From: Ailurus styani
Taxonomy: Eukaryota > Chordata > Mammalia > Carnivora > Ailuridae
Assembly: GCA_002007465.1 (NCBI GenBank)
Contig: LNAC01000032.1
Span: forward strand, 2,055,297-2,119,296
Length of the DNA stretch: 64,000 nucleotides
Reading direction: 5' to 3'
Shown one piece after another: positions 36,585 through 47,140 of this stretch. Within the stretch, counting starts at the first letter, position 1. The number at the start of each line of letters is the position of its first letter. The translations under genes were made by a program, and so were the position numbers. The notes under the pieces were generated by a model. That model was not told where the DNA came from. It was given only the letters and a program-made list of their open reading frames with translations, and did not search any database.

Positions 36585-37105
36585 TTTGTATTAGTTTTCT
36601 ATATTGCTGCTGTAACAACCACAAATACAATGGCTTAAATAATGTGAATTTATTATCTTACAATTCTTAAGGTCAGAAGTTTAAAATGAGTGTCACTGGG
36701 CTAAGGTCAAGGTGTCATCAGTGCTGTGTCTCTTCTGGAGATTCTAGGTGAGAGTCCACATCCATGCCTTTCCCAGATTCCAGCGACCACCGGCTTTCCT
36801 TTGTTTCTGGTCCCCTTCCTCATCTCAAGGCCAGCAATGTTGGCTAAGTCCTTCTCATTCTCTGTCATTTCTCTGATTCTTTCTTCTGCTTCCCTCTTCC
36901 ACTTTTAAGGATCCTATGACTACAGTGCCCTCACCTTGAGAAGCTACTATAATCTCTCCATTTTAAGGTCAGTTAATTAGTAACGTCGATTTCATCTGCT
37001 GCCTGAATTCCCTTTGCCATGTAACCTAATGTATTCACTGGATCTGGGGATTAGGTTATGGACATCCTTGGTGCAGGGAATGCTAGTCTGCCTACCACAG
37101 GATTT
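36585..37105 (-). repeat. MLT1-type MaLR solo LTR, reverse
   Basis: Reverse copy: TTGCTGCTGTAACAACCACA, TTATTATCTTACAATTCTTA (polyadenylation region), ACTGGGCTAAGGTCAAGGTG, TTTGCCATGTAACCTAATGT and the terminus CTGCCTACCACA. Full length with recognisable ends. The same family lies in forward orientation at 44,151. Confidence 0.88.
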
Positions 37106-37179
37106 AACTATTATGCCATCAGATGTGATGTTTAGTGTATACAGAGGAAATACTTAGGACCTTATATTTAAAAGGTGGG

Positions 37180-38063
37180 GAGGGATAAATTATAATGAGA
37201 AAAAAGCTAATCCCAAAGGCTATATACTATATTCTTTCATTTCTATTAACACTTTTTAAAATAAAAAGAATGGAGAAATGGAGGACATATTGCCAGGGCA
37301 AATGGTTGCCAGGTGTTAAGGATGAGGGAGTCAATAGAGGGAAGTGAATAGGTTATAAAAAGGCAGCATACGCGGTCTTTGTGATTCTGGAACTGCTGAA
37401 CATCTTAACTGTGGTGGTGGATACATGAACCTACACAAGTGATAAAATTGTACAAAACTTAATACACACACACACACACACACACACATGAATGCCAGTA
37501 AGACTAAGAAATTGGAATATGATCAGTAGAGTGTATCAATTTCAATATCCTGGTTGTGTAGGGACTTCAAAGTCAATACATAGCTAGAGCACTTAAATTG
37601 TTCTTAATTATTTTTTAGGGGGGTTGGGAAGTATTGGGTTTAATTTGGATATTAACCTCAGTGTTCCTGAAGGGAGAAAGATATTTTAGGATATTGACCA
37701 TTACTTTAGTCTAGGATCTTAAAAAGTGTTTGGCAAGAGGAAGGCAGATGTAATTAACAACACTGGGCATCCCTGCAGTGTTGGAATTACATAGCATCTT
37801 GACTGTGGTGATGGATACATAATCCTGCACAGATGATAAAGTTATACAGAACTCAAGATACACACAGATGCAACACACATATAAATGAGTCCCAATGGGG
37901 AAATCTGAATACAATCTGTGGATTATATCAATTTTAGTATCCTGGTTGTTCTGGTTTTGTAAAATGTTACCATTGAGGGAGACTGGTATCAGTGTCTTAT
38001 TTCTTGTAACTGCATATATATATACAATTATATCAATAAAAACTTCAATCAAAAGGAGTGCCT
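37180..38063 (+). repeat. Two L1 3' ends in tandem, one with a (CA)n run
   Basis: Copy A (about 37,385-37,560) and copy B (about 37,790-37,985) share landmarks in order: AACTGTGGTGGTGGATACAT / GACTGTGGTGATGGATACAT, GATAAAATTGTACAAAACTT / GATAAAGTTATACAGAACTC, and ATTTCAATATCCTGGTTGTG / ATTTTAGTATCCTGGTTGTT. Copy A holds a pure (CA)n at 37,463-37,488. The pattern is that of an old L1 3' UTR, present twice. Confidence 0.7.
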
Positions 38064-38064
38064 G

Positions 38065-38255
38065 GGGGCACCTGGGTAGCTCAGTCAGTTAAACTTGGCT
38101 CGGGTCATGATCCCAGGGTCCTAAGATGGAGAACTGCCTTGGGCTCCCTGCTCAGCAGAGAGTCTCCTTCTCTCTCTCCCTCTGCCTGCCTCTCTGCCTA
38201 CTTGTGCTCTCCCTCTCTGTCAAACAAGTAAATAAAATCTTAAAAAAAAAAAAAA
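38065..38255 (+). repeat. CAN-type SINE, forward (first of a tandem pair)
   Basis: GGGGCACCTGGGTAGCTCAG head with a short deletion near the A box, then the pyrimidine middle, AAATAAAATCTT and poly(A). Confidence 0.92.
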
Positions 38256-38455
38256 GAGCACTTGTGTGGCTCAGTCGGTTAAGCAACCAACTCTTGATTT
38301 CAGCTCAGGTCATGATCTCAGGGTCCTAGGTTCAAGCCCCACATCAGGCTCTGCGCTCAGGGCAGAGTCTGCTTGAGGATTCTCTCCTCCCTATGTCCCT
38401 CCCCCTGCTCGTGCTCTCTGTCTCTAAAAATAAATAAATAAATCTTTTTTAAAAA
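38256..38455 (+). repeat. CAN-type SINE, forward (second of a tandem pair)
   Basis: GAGCACTTGTGTGGCTCAGT head and an older sequence type (CAACTCTTGATTTCAGCTC, GCTCGTGCTCTCTGTCTC). It starts immediately after the poly(A) of the first. TCAATCAAAAGG to the left of the pair and TTGATTAAAAGG to the right are probably the target duplication of the older copy. The first SINE probably inserted later beside it. Confidence 0.92.
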
Positions 38456-38904
38456 TTTGATTAAAAGGCACAGAAGAGTAAGAGATTTAAACGAAGTCAG
38501 GTTTCTATACCACTCAGAGTGACAAAATGTTGATACTGGTAGACCATAATAAGTCATACATGCGTATTGTAATCTTCATGACAACCATTATGAAAACTAC
38601 ACAAAAACACTCAAAAATATTGTAAAGAAATTAAAATGTAATTCTTAAAAATGTTTGAGTGATCCATAGGAAGGCAAGAAAAGGGGAATAGTGTAAACAA
38701 ACAGTAAACAAACAATAAAATGGCAGGCTTAAGCCCAAACATATCAGTAATTACTTTAAATGTTGGCCTAAATGTACCAATATAGAGATTGGTGGAGTGG
38801 ATACACTTAATTATCAGTTATTGTTTAAATAGATATCACAAAAACTCATGCTGTTTGCATAAAATATTCAAAGAATATATATAGTGATCTATATAGTGAT
38901 CTTC
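38456..38904. other. AT-rich sequence
   Basis: Possibly decayed L1 (AAACATATCAGTAATTACTT, TATAGAGATTGGTGGAGTGG resemble reverse-transcriptase-region L1). No gene seen. Confidence 0.4.
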
Positions 38905-39045
38905 TTTCTCCTTGCGTTATAATAAAGGTGGGTAATTTGCCCAGGACTACCTCTCTATTAAATGGCAGAACTAGGACTTGAACCCACTGTTGTCTAACTC
39001 CATAATCTGTGCTCTTCATCCATTGTGCTCTATTGCTTCTTTTGG
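38905..39045 (-). repeat. MIR SINE, reverse
   Basis: GGGTAATTTGCCCAGGACTA, AATGGCAGAACTAGGACTTG, AACCCACTGTTGTCTAACTC and CTGTGCTCTTCATCCATTGT are reversed MIR landmarks. Confidence 0.85.
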
Positions 39046-39439
39046 CTTGATTGCCCTTTTTATAGTTAAACACAGTGATGGAGGGTACTGTCAAAAACTG
39101 CTCATTGAAGGAGAGGGAGAAAGAGTAAGAAAGTAGGAGAGGAGAAGGTTAAGAAGGGAGAAAAGAAAGTGAGAGAGAGCTAGAAATCCAAGAGAAATGA
39201 GTGGTAGAATGAGTCTTGTAATCCCATCAGAGCCTTGGGCTGTCTCTGCCCTCTTTTCCTCCAGATCTCTTGCTGGTGAATCTCTGGCTGAACACAACCA
39301 TAGGCATGTGAGTCTGAGATGTACTCCACAAAGGTCAGCTTCCAACGACACGGGTTAGGGTGCAGAAACAAACTCTTCCACACACCACATCCTCCCCTTT
39401 CTTGACCTTTTGCTTTCACTTTGGTGGGAGCATATCCTC
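39046..39439. other. Unique sequence
   Basis: A purine-rich GA stretch at 39,108-39,180 is followed by unique sequence. No gene seen. Confidence 0.45.
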
Positions 39440-39880
39440 TCTAGCTTCTTGAGAAAGAGTACATGGAAATTAACTTTTTGAGAACTTGCGTATCTGAAAA
39501 TGTCTTATTCTTCCTTCATATGAATGTCCTTATTCCAATGTCCTTTGATAGTTTGGCTGAATCTCGAGTGGTGGTAGGAATACTTTTCTTGAGGATTTTG
39601 AAGGTCTTTCTTCCTTGTCCGGTTGCAGTTGAGAAATCTGAAGTCATTCTGATTCCTGATCCTTTGTATGTAACTGCTTTTCTCTCTGGAAGCTCATAGG
39701 ATTGTCTCTTGGTCCCCAGTGTTCTGAAATTTCACAGTGATATTCCTTGATATAGTTCTACTCGAATCTGTTTGGTGGAAGGGGCACTCTGTAGGTCCAC
39801 CAAATTACACAATTTTGTGTGTTAATTTTTGAAATATGTGTCAGTTGTCTTCTGGAAAGGTGCACTCAACACTTAGAACA
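39440..39880. repeat. Old L1 (L1M) fragment
   Basis: AAAATGTCTTATTCTTCCTT, AATACTTTTCTTGAGGATTT, CTGATTCCTGATCCTTTGTA and TTTTCTCTCTGGAAGCTCAT match the pattern of an old L1 region. Confidence 0.6.
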
Positions 39881-40084
39881 AAGCACAATAAATAAGATGT
39901 TGGAAAGTATTAATTTCATTTGTTTCCCATAAAAAAATGAAAAAAGAAATCATGAATTGTATTATAGCTGCCATGGGTGCTACAGGACTATGAAATGGCA
40001 ATTTTGCCAAGGGGCTCTTTGACCTTAATTAACCTTCAGCTTTCCTTTCTTTCTGCCTATTTTTTCTCTTTCCTTCCTTCTCGC
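39881..40084. other. Unique sequence
   Basis: No gene or repeat recognised. Confidence 0.4.
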
Positions 40085-40500
40085 AGACATGTTTCTTGAT
40101 TCCCGGTATGTGCCAGGCTCCCAACTAGTGACTGGAGCTCTAGCTGTGAACAAGGCAGACACCGTCCCTGCCTTCCTGAAATTGTCTTTTGGCAGAAGGG
40201 ACAATCGCAAAACCAGTAATGACAACACGACTTACTGTGTTAAGAACATGAAAGAGGCGGACTTGACCCCGTCTCAGCTGTAATGTGTGAGCTGAGATCG
40301 GAGAGGAATAAACAAATGTTAAGCAAAGGGTGGATGTAGGGGACCTGGGATGTAGGGACCTACCAGACCTAAGGAACAGGGAGTGTAAGTGCCCAGGGAC
40401 ATCTTTGGATGGCCAGAGCCAAGAGACAGAGACAGAGACAGATCAGAGATGAGACTGGGCAGAAAGCAGAGTCTGCATCATGCCTGGTTGTAATATTCCC
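40085..40500 (-). repeat. L2 LINE 3' end, reverse
   Basis: GGTATGTGCCAGGCTCCCAA, GCTGTGAACAAGGCAGACAC, GTCCCTGCCTTCCTGAAATT, AATAAACAAATGTTAAGCAA and GGGAGTGTAAGTGCCCAGGG follow L2 read backwards. Confidence 0.78.
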
Positions 40501-40643
40501 TCAGAAAGAAAAGAACTCCTCACAGCAGAAACACAGGGCAGTCCATTTACTTGCTTAACAGTTTAAATGGTCCTCCTGCTTCAGTATGATGGTACATTTC
40601 AATGAAAACATGTTAGTGGGCACAAGTTTTCAAAAAGTGTATC

Positions 40644-40648
<5 letters not shown>

Positions 40649-40683
<35 letters not shown>
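40649..40683. repeat. (AT)n microsatellite
   Basis: Uninterrupted (TA)n of about 35 bases. Confidence 0.95.
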
Positions 40684-40685
<2 letters not shown>

Positions 40686-41760
40686 AATGGTTTAGACTTT
40701 TATTAGAATACAGGATGGCTTTTGTCACCGGTGAACAAGAACAGGATCTATTAAGAGTACGCAACACCATCTTTTACACTATTTGCTAATGTATCTACCT
40801 CCTGATGTTTTTGTTTAGTTTTGTTTTAATCACAATTCAGTGTTTAAGAGATAAAGCTTTTGTAACATTCCCTGTTGCTCAATGGCTGAATGCAAGCGCT
40901 GTCCTAGATCATGAGGTTAGTGGTGCTTATTTCAATATTAAATAAAAGGATTCATTTTCATTGAAGCAAGCAGGGAATTAAGCTCACAACTTCAATTACC
41001 AATAATTAATTCCCCACACTGCAAGCCCTGCAGTTTGCATTTAAACTCCCAATGCCCAACGGATAACAAAAATCTATTTTGATCACTTTTTATATTCATC
41101 ATTTAAGGAGTACATCTTATTTCAATTAGGCACATGCATTTTCAGATTATAGGAGAGAACAAATACTTCTAAAAAACCAGGCGATTGGAGCAGGGGAGAC
41201 TTTTAAGCATGACAAAGAAATTCTAGGATCTTTTAATTTCTTTTGCTTTTATTGAAGGAGCACCTAATATTACGTTAGAATTAGCTGCTTTACATACATG
41301 AACCTATTGTTTACAAGCAGGTGGATAATTTCCCTAAGTTTATTTTTCCTTAAGCATTAAGCTATTCTTTGGTGGCTTTTCACAACCTGAGAAAAAAGAA
41401 GGCAATTGAGCACATGATTTAAAAAAGGAAGTAAATTAAGTCCTGCCCCAAGCCAACCCTGCTGGTTGGGCAGCAGGCGTAAGGACCAGAAGAACTTTTC
41501 AGGGAGGGACACTTGACCTAGAGATGGATTAGAGAGACTGAGCTCATCAGGATGTTCCACAGTTTTTGGACAAATTCAGAGCAACAGAAGGAAGCCACCA
41601 CAATGTTACCAAATAAAAGACACAAACCAGAGTACTTAGAGGTAAAAAGAGGTGCTTGGAATTAGGTTTCATCAGAGACAGGTAGACCTGTGTGGCATGC
41701 AGAAACTAAGTTCTAAGAAGCCTCAAGTTCAAGGTTTAAAGACATTTGTTTTCTTTATTT
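40684..41760. promoter_or_regulatory. Repeat-free block, candidate conserved non-coding element
   Basis: No repeat recognised over about 1 kb. 40,820-41,130 is AT-rich with several ATTA/TAAT cores and paired sites (TTACCAATAATTAATTCCCC near 40,997). It also has CACAATTCAGTGTTTAAGAG and CACTGCAAGCCCTGCAGTTT. It has the same texture as the block at 27 kb. Enhancer function is inferred only. Confidence 0.35.
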
Positions 41761-41955
41761 TATTTTTTAAGGATTTGTTTATTTATTTGTCAGAGAGAGA
41801 GAGAGCACAAGCAGGCAGAGCAGCAGGCAGAGGCAGAGAGAGAAGCAGGCTCCCCACTGAGCAAAGAGTCCAAAGTAGGATTCAGTCCCAGGATGCTGGG
41901 ATTATGACCTGAGCTGAAGGCAGACGCTTAACTGACTGAGTCACCCAGGCGTCCC
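41761..41955 (-). repeat. CAN-type SINE, reverse
   Basis: TTTTAAGGATTTGTTTATTT, GA middle, head ending GAGTCACCCAGGCGTCCC. Flanks GACATTTGTTTTCTT and GGCATTCGTTTTCTT form a diverged target duplication. Confidence 0.93.
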
Positions 41956-43882
41956 AAGGCATTCGTTTTCTTCCTTGCTTGTAAATATTAACTTTGCCCC
42001 AAATCTCATATTTCATAATAGAACTGGTCATCTTACAGTAAAGTGTCATTTAGGTGCAACTCAATGAAATCAACCACAAATTAACTGGAATTAACTTCTA
42101 CACTCACTTTCAGGAAAAATAATGGAGTATCAGTCATTTAATAAAAAGTAATGACTGGAATGGCATGTTCTAAGGTTAAAACATATTTATCCCATGGCTG
42201 TAAAATGTCCAAACATGTCCAGAATCTTGATTCCCATATCCCACAAGATCCTTAATATAGTAGTAACACACTAAAAAAATTAGGTTCAATGCAGTATACC
42301 TCTCATTTTAAGAAAACAAACCAGTATCAACCAATATATTTTTGAATGAGTCTAATAACAAAGAGTTGAGGCAGAAAGGATTTTCTTGCTAAGTAAACCT
42401 TAGTGATTAAAAATGATAATAGCTATTCAGCCTAATATTCAAGCATTCTTATTAATCAACTTTTTTACATCGTTAAGTAAAAATATATACAACGTTAAAA
42501 GAAACTCAGCTCTCAAATTCAACCAAGAGTTCTCCAAATGCAGGGAGAAAAGGGATGGTTTTGCTGATTAGTATACAAAACAAACAAACAGAAACAGATT
42601 TCGTGCTCCTGGGGGGCCAAGAGTCACATCTATTAAAATCACTTAAGACAGAGTCCCCCCCCCTCCCCGACCCTACTGAATCTATGTTTAATGCATTGTT
42701 GTTAGTGTAACTGAATATTTTCACCATAGGACATCAAATTTAAATGATATAACAAGTGATTTCTTTTCACATGGCCAACTTAGAGAAAGCATTAAAACAA
42801 TTTTTTTTATTGCAGTTTTTGTTAATGAGCCCTTCTGATAAAAGGTAGAGGAGAAGATTTATTTTGCTTGGGAATGAAGAGCAACTGGGTCACATTCATT
42901 TCTTCATTTCTGGCTTCATGATATTTTTCAAGGTCATGCCTTCAACAATAAAGGTAAGTCACTCATTTTAGACTCTTCGTTACCTTCGTGCTCAACACCA
43001 TCTGTTAGACATGACCTCTCTCACTTCATTTAAGGCTTTGGCTCCTTTACAGTGTTCTGCTGATGTTTTTAGCACAGACAAGCAAATTCGATCCAGGAAC
43101 TTTATTGTGGCATCATGCAAATGTAAGTTCCCAAGGACAATGGATATTATTAGCCCAAAATATCCCTACTGGACCACACAGCTCTGAGACCCACCCCCTA
43201 GTCATAGATAGCCACAGGGAACAAAGAGAAGAGACAAACCTCAAATTCGCTTGGAAAGATAGGCCAACCCTGGAGGTCTTGGACAAGAAGCAGCTGAATG
43301 CCTGACAGACTTGCTATTACACAGCTGTTTTTGCCTGGGAAGAGGAGCAGGGAATACACATGCTGCGTTCCAAGATTCTGTGAGTGATGAACTTCTGAAG
43401 GCAACATGTATCACTGGCTAAAAACATCTGCATAAGTTTACAAGAACTCAAAGCAGACTAGATTGGAAAGCCAGTGGGATCCTTGTTGTTTCCCAGTTGG
43501 AACCAGAGGCTATCTCAAGGTTAATGGTCAGCCCAAGTTTGGACACGGGCCACTGTTCACAAGTAAAAGAGACACTGTTTATGATTGTCATCTGTCGCTA
43601 AAGCATTTTTGAGTGGTTTTTCCACTGGAGGTGATGATCTGGTACTCCTGGACTCTACGCTCTATGTTACCAAATTACTATTTTTGAGGTGAGTCCTAGT
43701 TAGGGGTGCAGACTTTGGCAGGGCAATACCAGCTCATTGTGCATACCCCAAGAGTTCAGGTGACTTAAAATTAATCACAGTCGTAAAACTAGATAACTGA
43801 ACACAGGCTTGACCTCAGGCCTCTTATCCATTCACTCTAGAACTTTTCTCACTTTACCATGCTAACTATATAAATCATCCCA
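41956..43882. other. Long unique stretch without SINEs
   Basis: About 1.9 kb with no named repeat, apart from an (AAAC)n scrap near 42,577 and a C-rich run at 42,655-42,662. Short open frames on both strands show no recognisable protein. Part of it may be conserved non-coding DNA, but the texture is less striking than at 27 or 57 kb. Confidence 0.45.
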
Positions 43883-44112
43883 GGGGCGCCTGGGTGGCTC
43901 AGTGGGTTAAAGCCTCTGCTTTCGGCTCAGGTCATGATCTCAGCGTCCTGGGATCGAGGCCCGCATCGGGCTCTCTGCTCCACGGGGAGCCTGCTTCCTC
44001 CTCTCCCTGTCTCTCTGCCTGCCTCTCTGCCTACTTGTAATCTCTCTCTCTGTGTCAAATAAATAAATAAAATCTTTAAAAAAAAATGTACCATTTAAAA
44101 AAAAATAATGAA
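43883..44112 (+). repeat. CAN-type SINE, forward, young, with a composite tail
   Basis: Near-consensus GGGGCGCCTGGGTGGCTCAG head and GCCTGCCTCTCTGCCTAC middle. After the first poly(A) the tail continues TGTACCATTT and a second A run before the target duplication. ATAAATCATCCCAG is found exactly on both sides. Confidence 0.96.
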
Positions 44113-44150
44113 ATAAATCATCCCAGCATCTTAGATTGCTGTTCCTCACT

Positions 44151-44660
44151 GTGATAGGTGGAGCGATGTTCCCCCTGCCCCCCTCAAATGTCTACACCTT
44201 AAACCTGGGAACCTAGGCATATGTTTTGGTACATGGCAAGAAGAATTAGGGTTGCAGGTGGAATTAAGGCTGCTAATCAGCTGAGTTCAAACCAAGAAGT
44301 TTGTTCTGAATTATCAGGATAGGTCCATTGTAATCACAAATGTCTTAAAGTGTGGAAGAAAGTGGTAGAAGAGTCAGTGTCAGTGTGATATATTGTGGGA
44401 AAGACTTGATTGGACACTGCTGGCTTTGACAATGGAAGAGGGCCACTGGCCAAGGAAAGTTGGCCAGTTCTAGAAACTGAAAAGACAAGAAATTAGATTC
44501 CCCTAGAACCTCCAGAAAGGCAGTATCCTGCCAACATTTTGGGCCCAGTGAGATTCATTTCTAACTTCTGACCTCCTGCACTGTAAGATAATAAATTTGT
44601 GTTGTTTAAACCACTACATTTGTGGAACTCCGTTATGGCAACAATAGGAAATCAATATAT
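44151..44660 (+). repeat. MLT1-type MaLR solo LTR, forward
   Basis: TGTGATAGGTGGAGCGATGT start, GTACATGGCAAGAAGAATTA, TTGCAGGTGGAATTAAGGCT, GCTAATCAGCTGAGTTCAAA, GGCCCAGTGAGATTCATTTC, TAAGATAATAAATTTGTGTT (polyadenylation region) and GGCAACAATAGGAAATCAAT end. Full-length LTR with no internal retroviral genes beside it. Confidence 0.88.
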
Positions 44661-44763
44661 TCTCTAAAGTACCTAAAAATAAACACATGATAACAAAACT
44701 CAATAATACATCCTACTATTTAAAAAAAAATCTAGTTTTCCTTTGGGATTTCATCTTTTTTCT

Positions 44764-44947
44764 TTTTTTTTTAAGATTTTATTTGTTTGTCAGAGAGACA
44801 GAAAGCACAAGCAGGGAGCGGCAGGCAAAGGAAAAAGCAGGCTCCCTGCCAAGCAAGGAGCCCGATGCAGGACTCAATCCCAGGACCCTGGGATCATGAT
44901 AGGAGCTGAAGGCAGACACTCAACTGACTGGACCACCCAGGCATCCC
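44764..44947 (-). repeat. CAN-type SINE, reverse (left of a close pair)
   Basis: TTTTTTTTAAGATTTTATTT, a short GA middle, and a head ending GACCACCCAGGCATCCC. Confidence 0.92.
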
Positions 44948-44977
44948 TTGAGGTTTGATCTTTTCTTTCTTTTTCTT

Positions 44978-45162
44978 TTTTTTTTTTTTTGAGGATTTAA
45001 TTTATTAGAGAGAGAGTGAGAGAGCGCATGAGAGGGGAGAGAGAGGGAGAAGCAGACTCCCTGCTGAGCAGGAGCCCAATGTGGGACTTGGTCCCTGGAC
45101 TCCAGGATCATGACCTGAGCCGAAGACAGTCACTTAACCGGCTGAGCCAACTAGGCGACCCC
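44978..45162 (-). repeat. CAN-type SINE, reverse (right of a close pair)
   Basis: Poly(T), GAGGATTTAATTTATTAGAG, GA middle, and a head ending GAGCCAACTAGGCGACCCC. CTTGAGGTTTGATCTTT is present on both sides (44,947 and 45,164), an exact 17-base target duplication next to the first SINE's end. Confidence 0.94.
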
Positions 45163-45194
45163 TCCTTGAGGTTTGATCTTTAACAAGTCATAGC

Positions 45195-45480
45195 AATTAA
45201 GAGCAATAGCAAACATTTAAGTATAATACCTATTATGTCAAGAATATCTATTATGCGTTCTTGATGCTAGATATATTACCCCCATTTAAACCTTTTCAGA
45301 ACATTATGATCTGGGTTCTGTTATCATCCTCACTTTACAGAGAAGAGAACTGAGGCACAGAGAAGTTGTGCAACTTGTCCAAGGTCACAGGGCCAGAAAG
45401 TTCCAGAACTTAGGTTGAAACCTGGGAGTCTGGCTCTAGATTCTGTTCACTGCTATTCTGTTCTGCTTCTCTCAGTGGTA
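45195..45480 (-). repeat. MIR SINE, reverse, long copy
   Basis: CATCCTCACTTTACAGAGAA, GAACTGAGGCACAGAGAAGT, CTTGTCCAAGGTCACAGGGC and GGGAGTCTGGCTCTAGATTC give nearly the whole MIR in reverse. Confidence 0.88.
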
Positions 45481-46539
45481 GTGGCCCAACAGATAGCTCC
45501 TTACTCAGAGTCAACTTAGATGATCTTGTCCTTTGCACAAGAGCTAAACAACACTGCTTCTGGAGAAATATTTTTTTCTTGTTCATAGGTTTTTCCTTGA
45601 AGTATGTTTAGCTTTTTCCTGTAGGTTTCCCATACTGTTTTTTAACCTTTTCTCTCTTCTTAGCACTGAGACTGTTTTTCTACATTGATTACCAAAAATT
45701 TCATAGTCTTACAGAGATGGATTATTCAAGAACCGATCAGCATGTCTGATTTCCCACCTCAACTGTCCCTGTTCTTTCTTGCCTCGTGCCCTCCTCGGAT
45801 GCATTACCCCATCTACCAGTCTACATGCAGGGAAGGGAAGAGGAAGTGAAAATAGAATGTGTACACTTAGTTACTTGTCAACAGCTCTGACAAGAGAGGA
45901 GTTCTGCCCATGGTTGCCTATCATGGATTTTTTTTTTTTTGCTATTTGTTCTCAAATAAAACTTAAGCTTTTGTATTCCTATGATGTTGTATGTTTAGAC
46001 AACATTTAAGTCTTCATTTCTCACACAGGCTTTGAGAATTGTTCGTTTGATTTGTTCACGCTACACCATACTCTCCATTATCACATATGACCAAGAATTG
46101 GCATTGGTCATGTTTTGCTTTGTTTTGCCTTTTTTTTTTGTGCTCTAGACACAGAAAACCAAAATAAAAAGTCAGAATCAGTTTGTTCATCTTCAGGGTT
46201 TCTTTCCTGTTTAAAATATGCTTCACTCTCTCTGACAGACCATGATTGGAAATAGGTTACTGGTGGCTGAGAGATCAGCAGAGACCATTCAGAATATTTT
46301 TGAAAAGGCTTTTGTGGGAAAGCCTGGCTTTATGGAAGAGTTCAGTGATCTGTTAGTAGGAATAGATGTTCGTTTGCAGACGTAGGTGAATATTTTGGAG
46401 GTAAGCAGCTGCCACACACTTGCTCTGTCTGCTATACTGAGTCAAGAACTGCTTCACCATACCTTCCTTCCGAGTTTCTATGTGGACAAATGTGAATCCA
46501 GTTGGGACCATCTATTTCAACATTACCACTTTTCTTTTT
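45481..46539. other. Unique sequence
   Basis: About 1 kb without a named repeat or gene. T runs at 45,929-45,940 and 46,131-46,139. Confidence 0.45.
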
Positions 46540-46742
46540 TCTTTTTTTTAAGATTTTATTTATTTATTTGACAGAGAGAGAGAGACAGAGATCACAAGTA
46601 GGCAGAGAGGCAGGCAGAGGGAGAGGGGGAAGCAGGCTCCCCGCTGAGCAGGGAGCCCGATGCGGGCCTCGATCCCAGAACCCTCAGATCATGACCTGAG
46701 CCTAAGGCAGAGACTTTAACCCACTGAGCCACCCAGGCTCCC
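46540..46742 (-). repeat. CAN-type SINE, reverse, young
   Basis: Near-consensus copy (GGCAGAGAGGCAGGCAGAGG middle, TTTAACCCACTGAGCCACCC head). Flanks AACATTACCACTTTTCT and AATATTACCACTTTTCT differ by one base. Confidence 0.96.
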
Positions 46743-46984
46743 AATATTACCACTTTTCTGAATCCTTAGTGTTTTCAAGATGAAATAATTGAAACTACAT
46801 AAAACCACATGGAGGATAGTGTGTAATTCTCTAGTTGATAGCCTAAAATGAATGGAATTAGATTAAATACAGATAGTTTTAAGTTTCCAATAATTGCTAA
46901 CTTGAAGGATTGTTAGATAATGCAGAAGGTTATTGATAACTTTCTTTTTAAAGTAACAGTTGCTACCATTTTCTGAAGTTTTGT

Positions 46985-47140
46985 TTTTTTTTAATTTGTA
47001 AGGCCCTTCGTTAAGCGAATTTGTACATCTAACTTATTTTATCCTCGTCCAGACCCACAAGGTAGATATTTTTAACTCCCATTTTGCAGAAGAGAACACT
47101 GAGACCAGGAGGTTCAGTAACTTTCCTTTGGTCACAAAGA
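46985..47140 (-). repeat. MIR SINE, reverse
   Basis: CACAAGGTAGATATTTTTAA, CTCCCATTTTGCAGAAGAGA and ACACTGAGACCAGGAGGTTC are reversed MIR landmarks. Confidence 0.75.
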
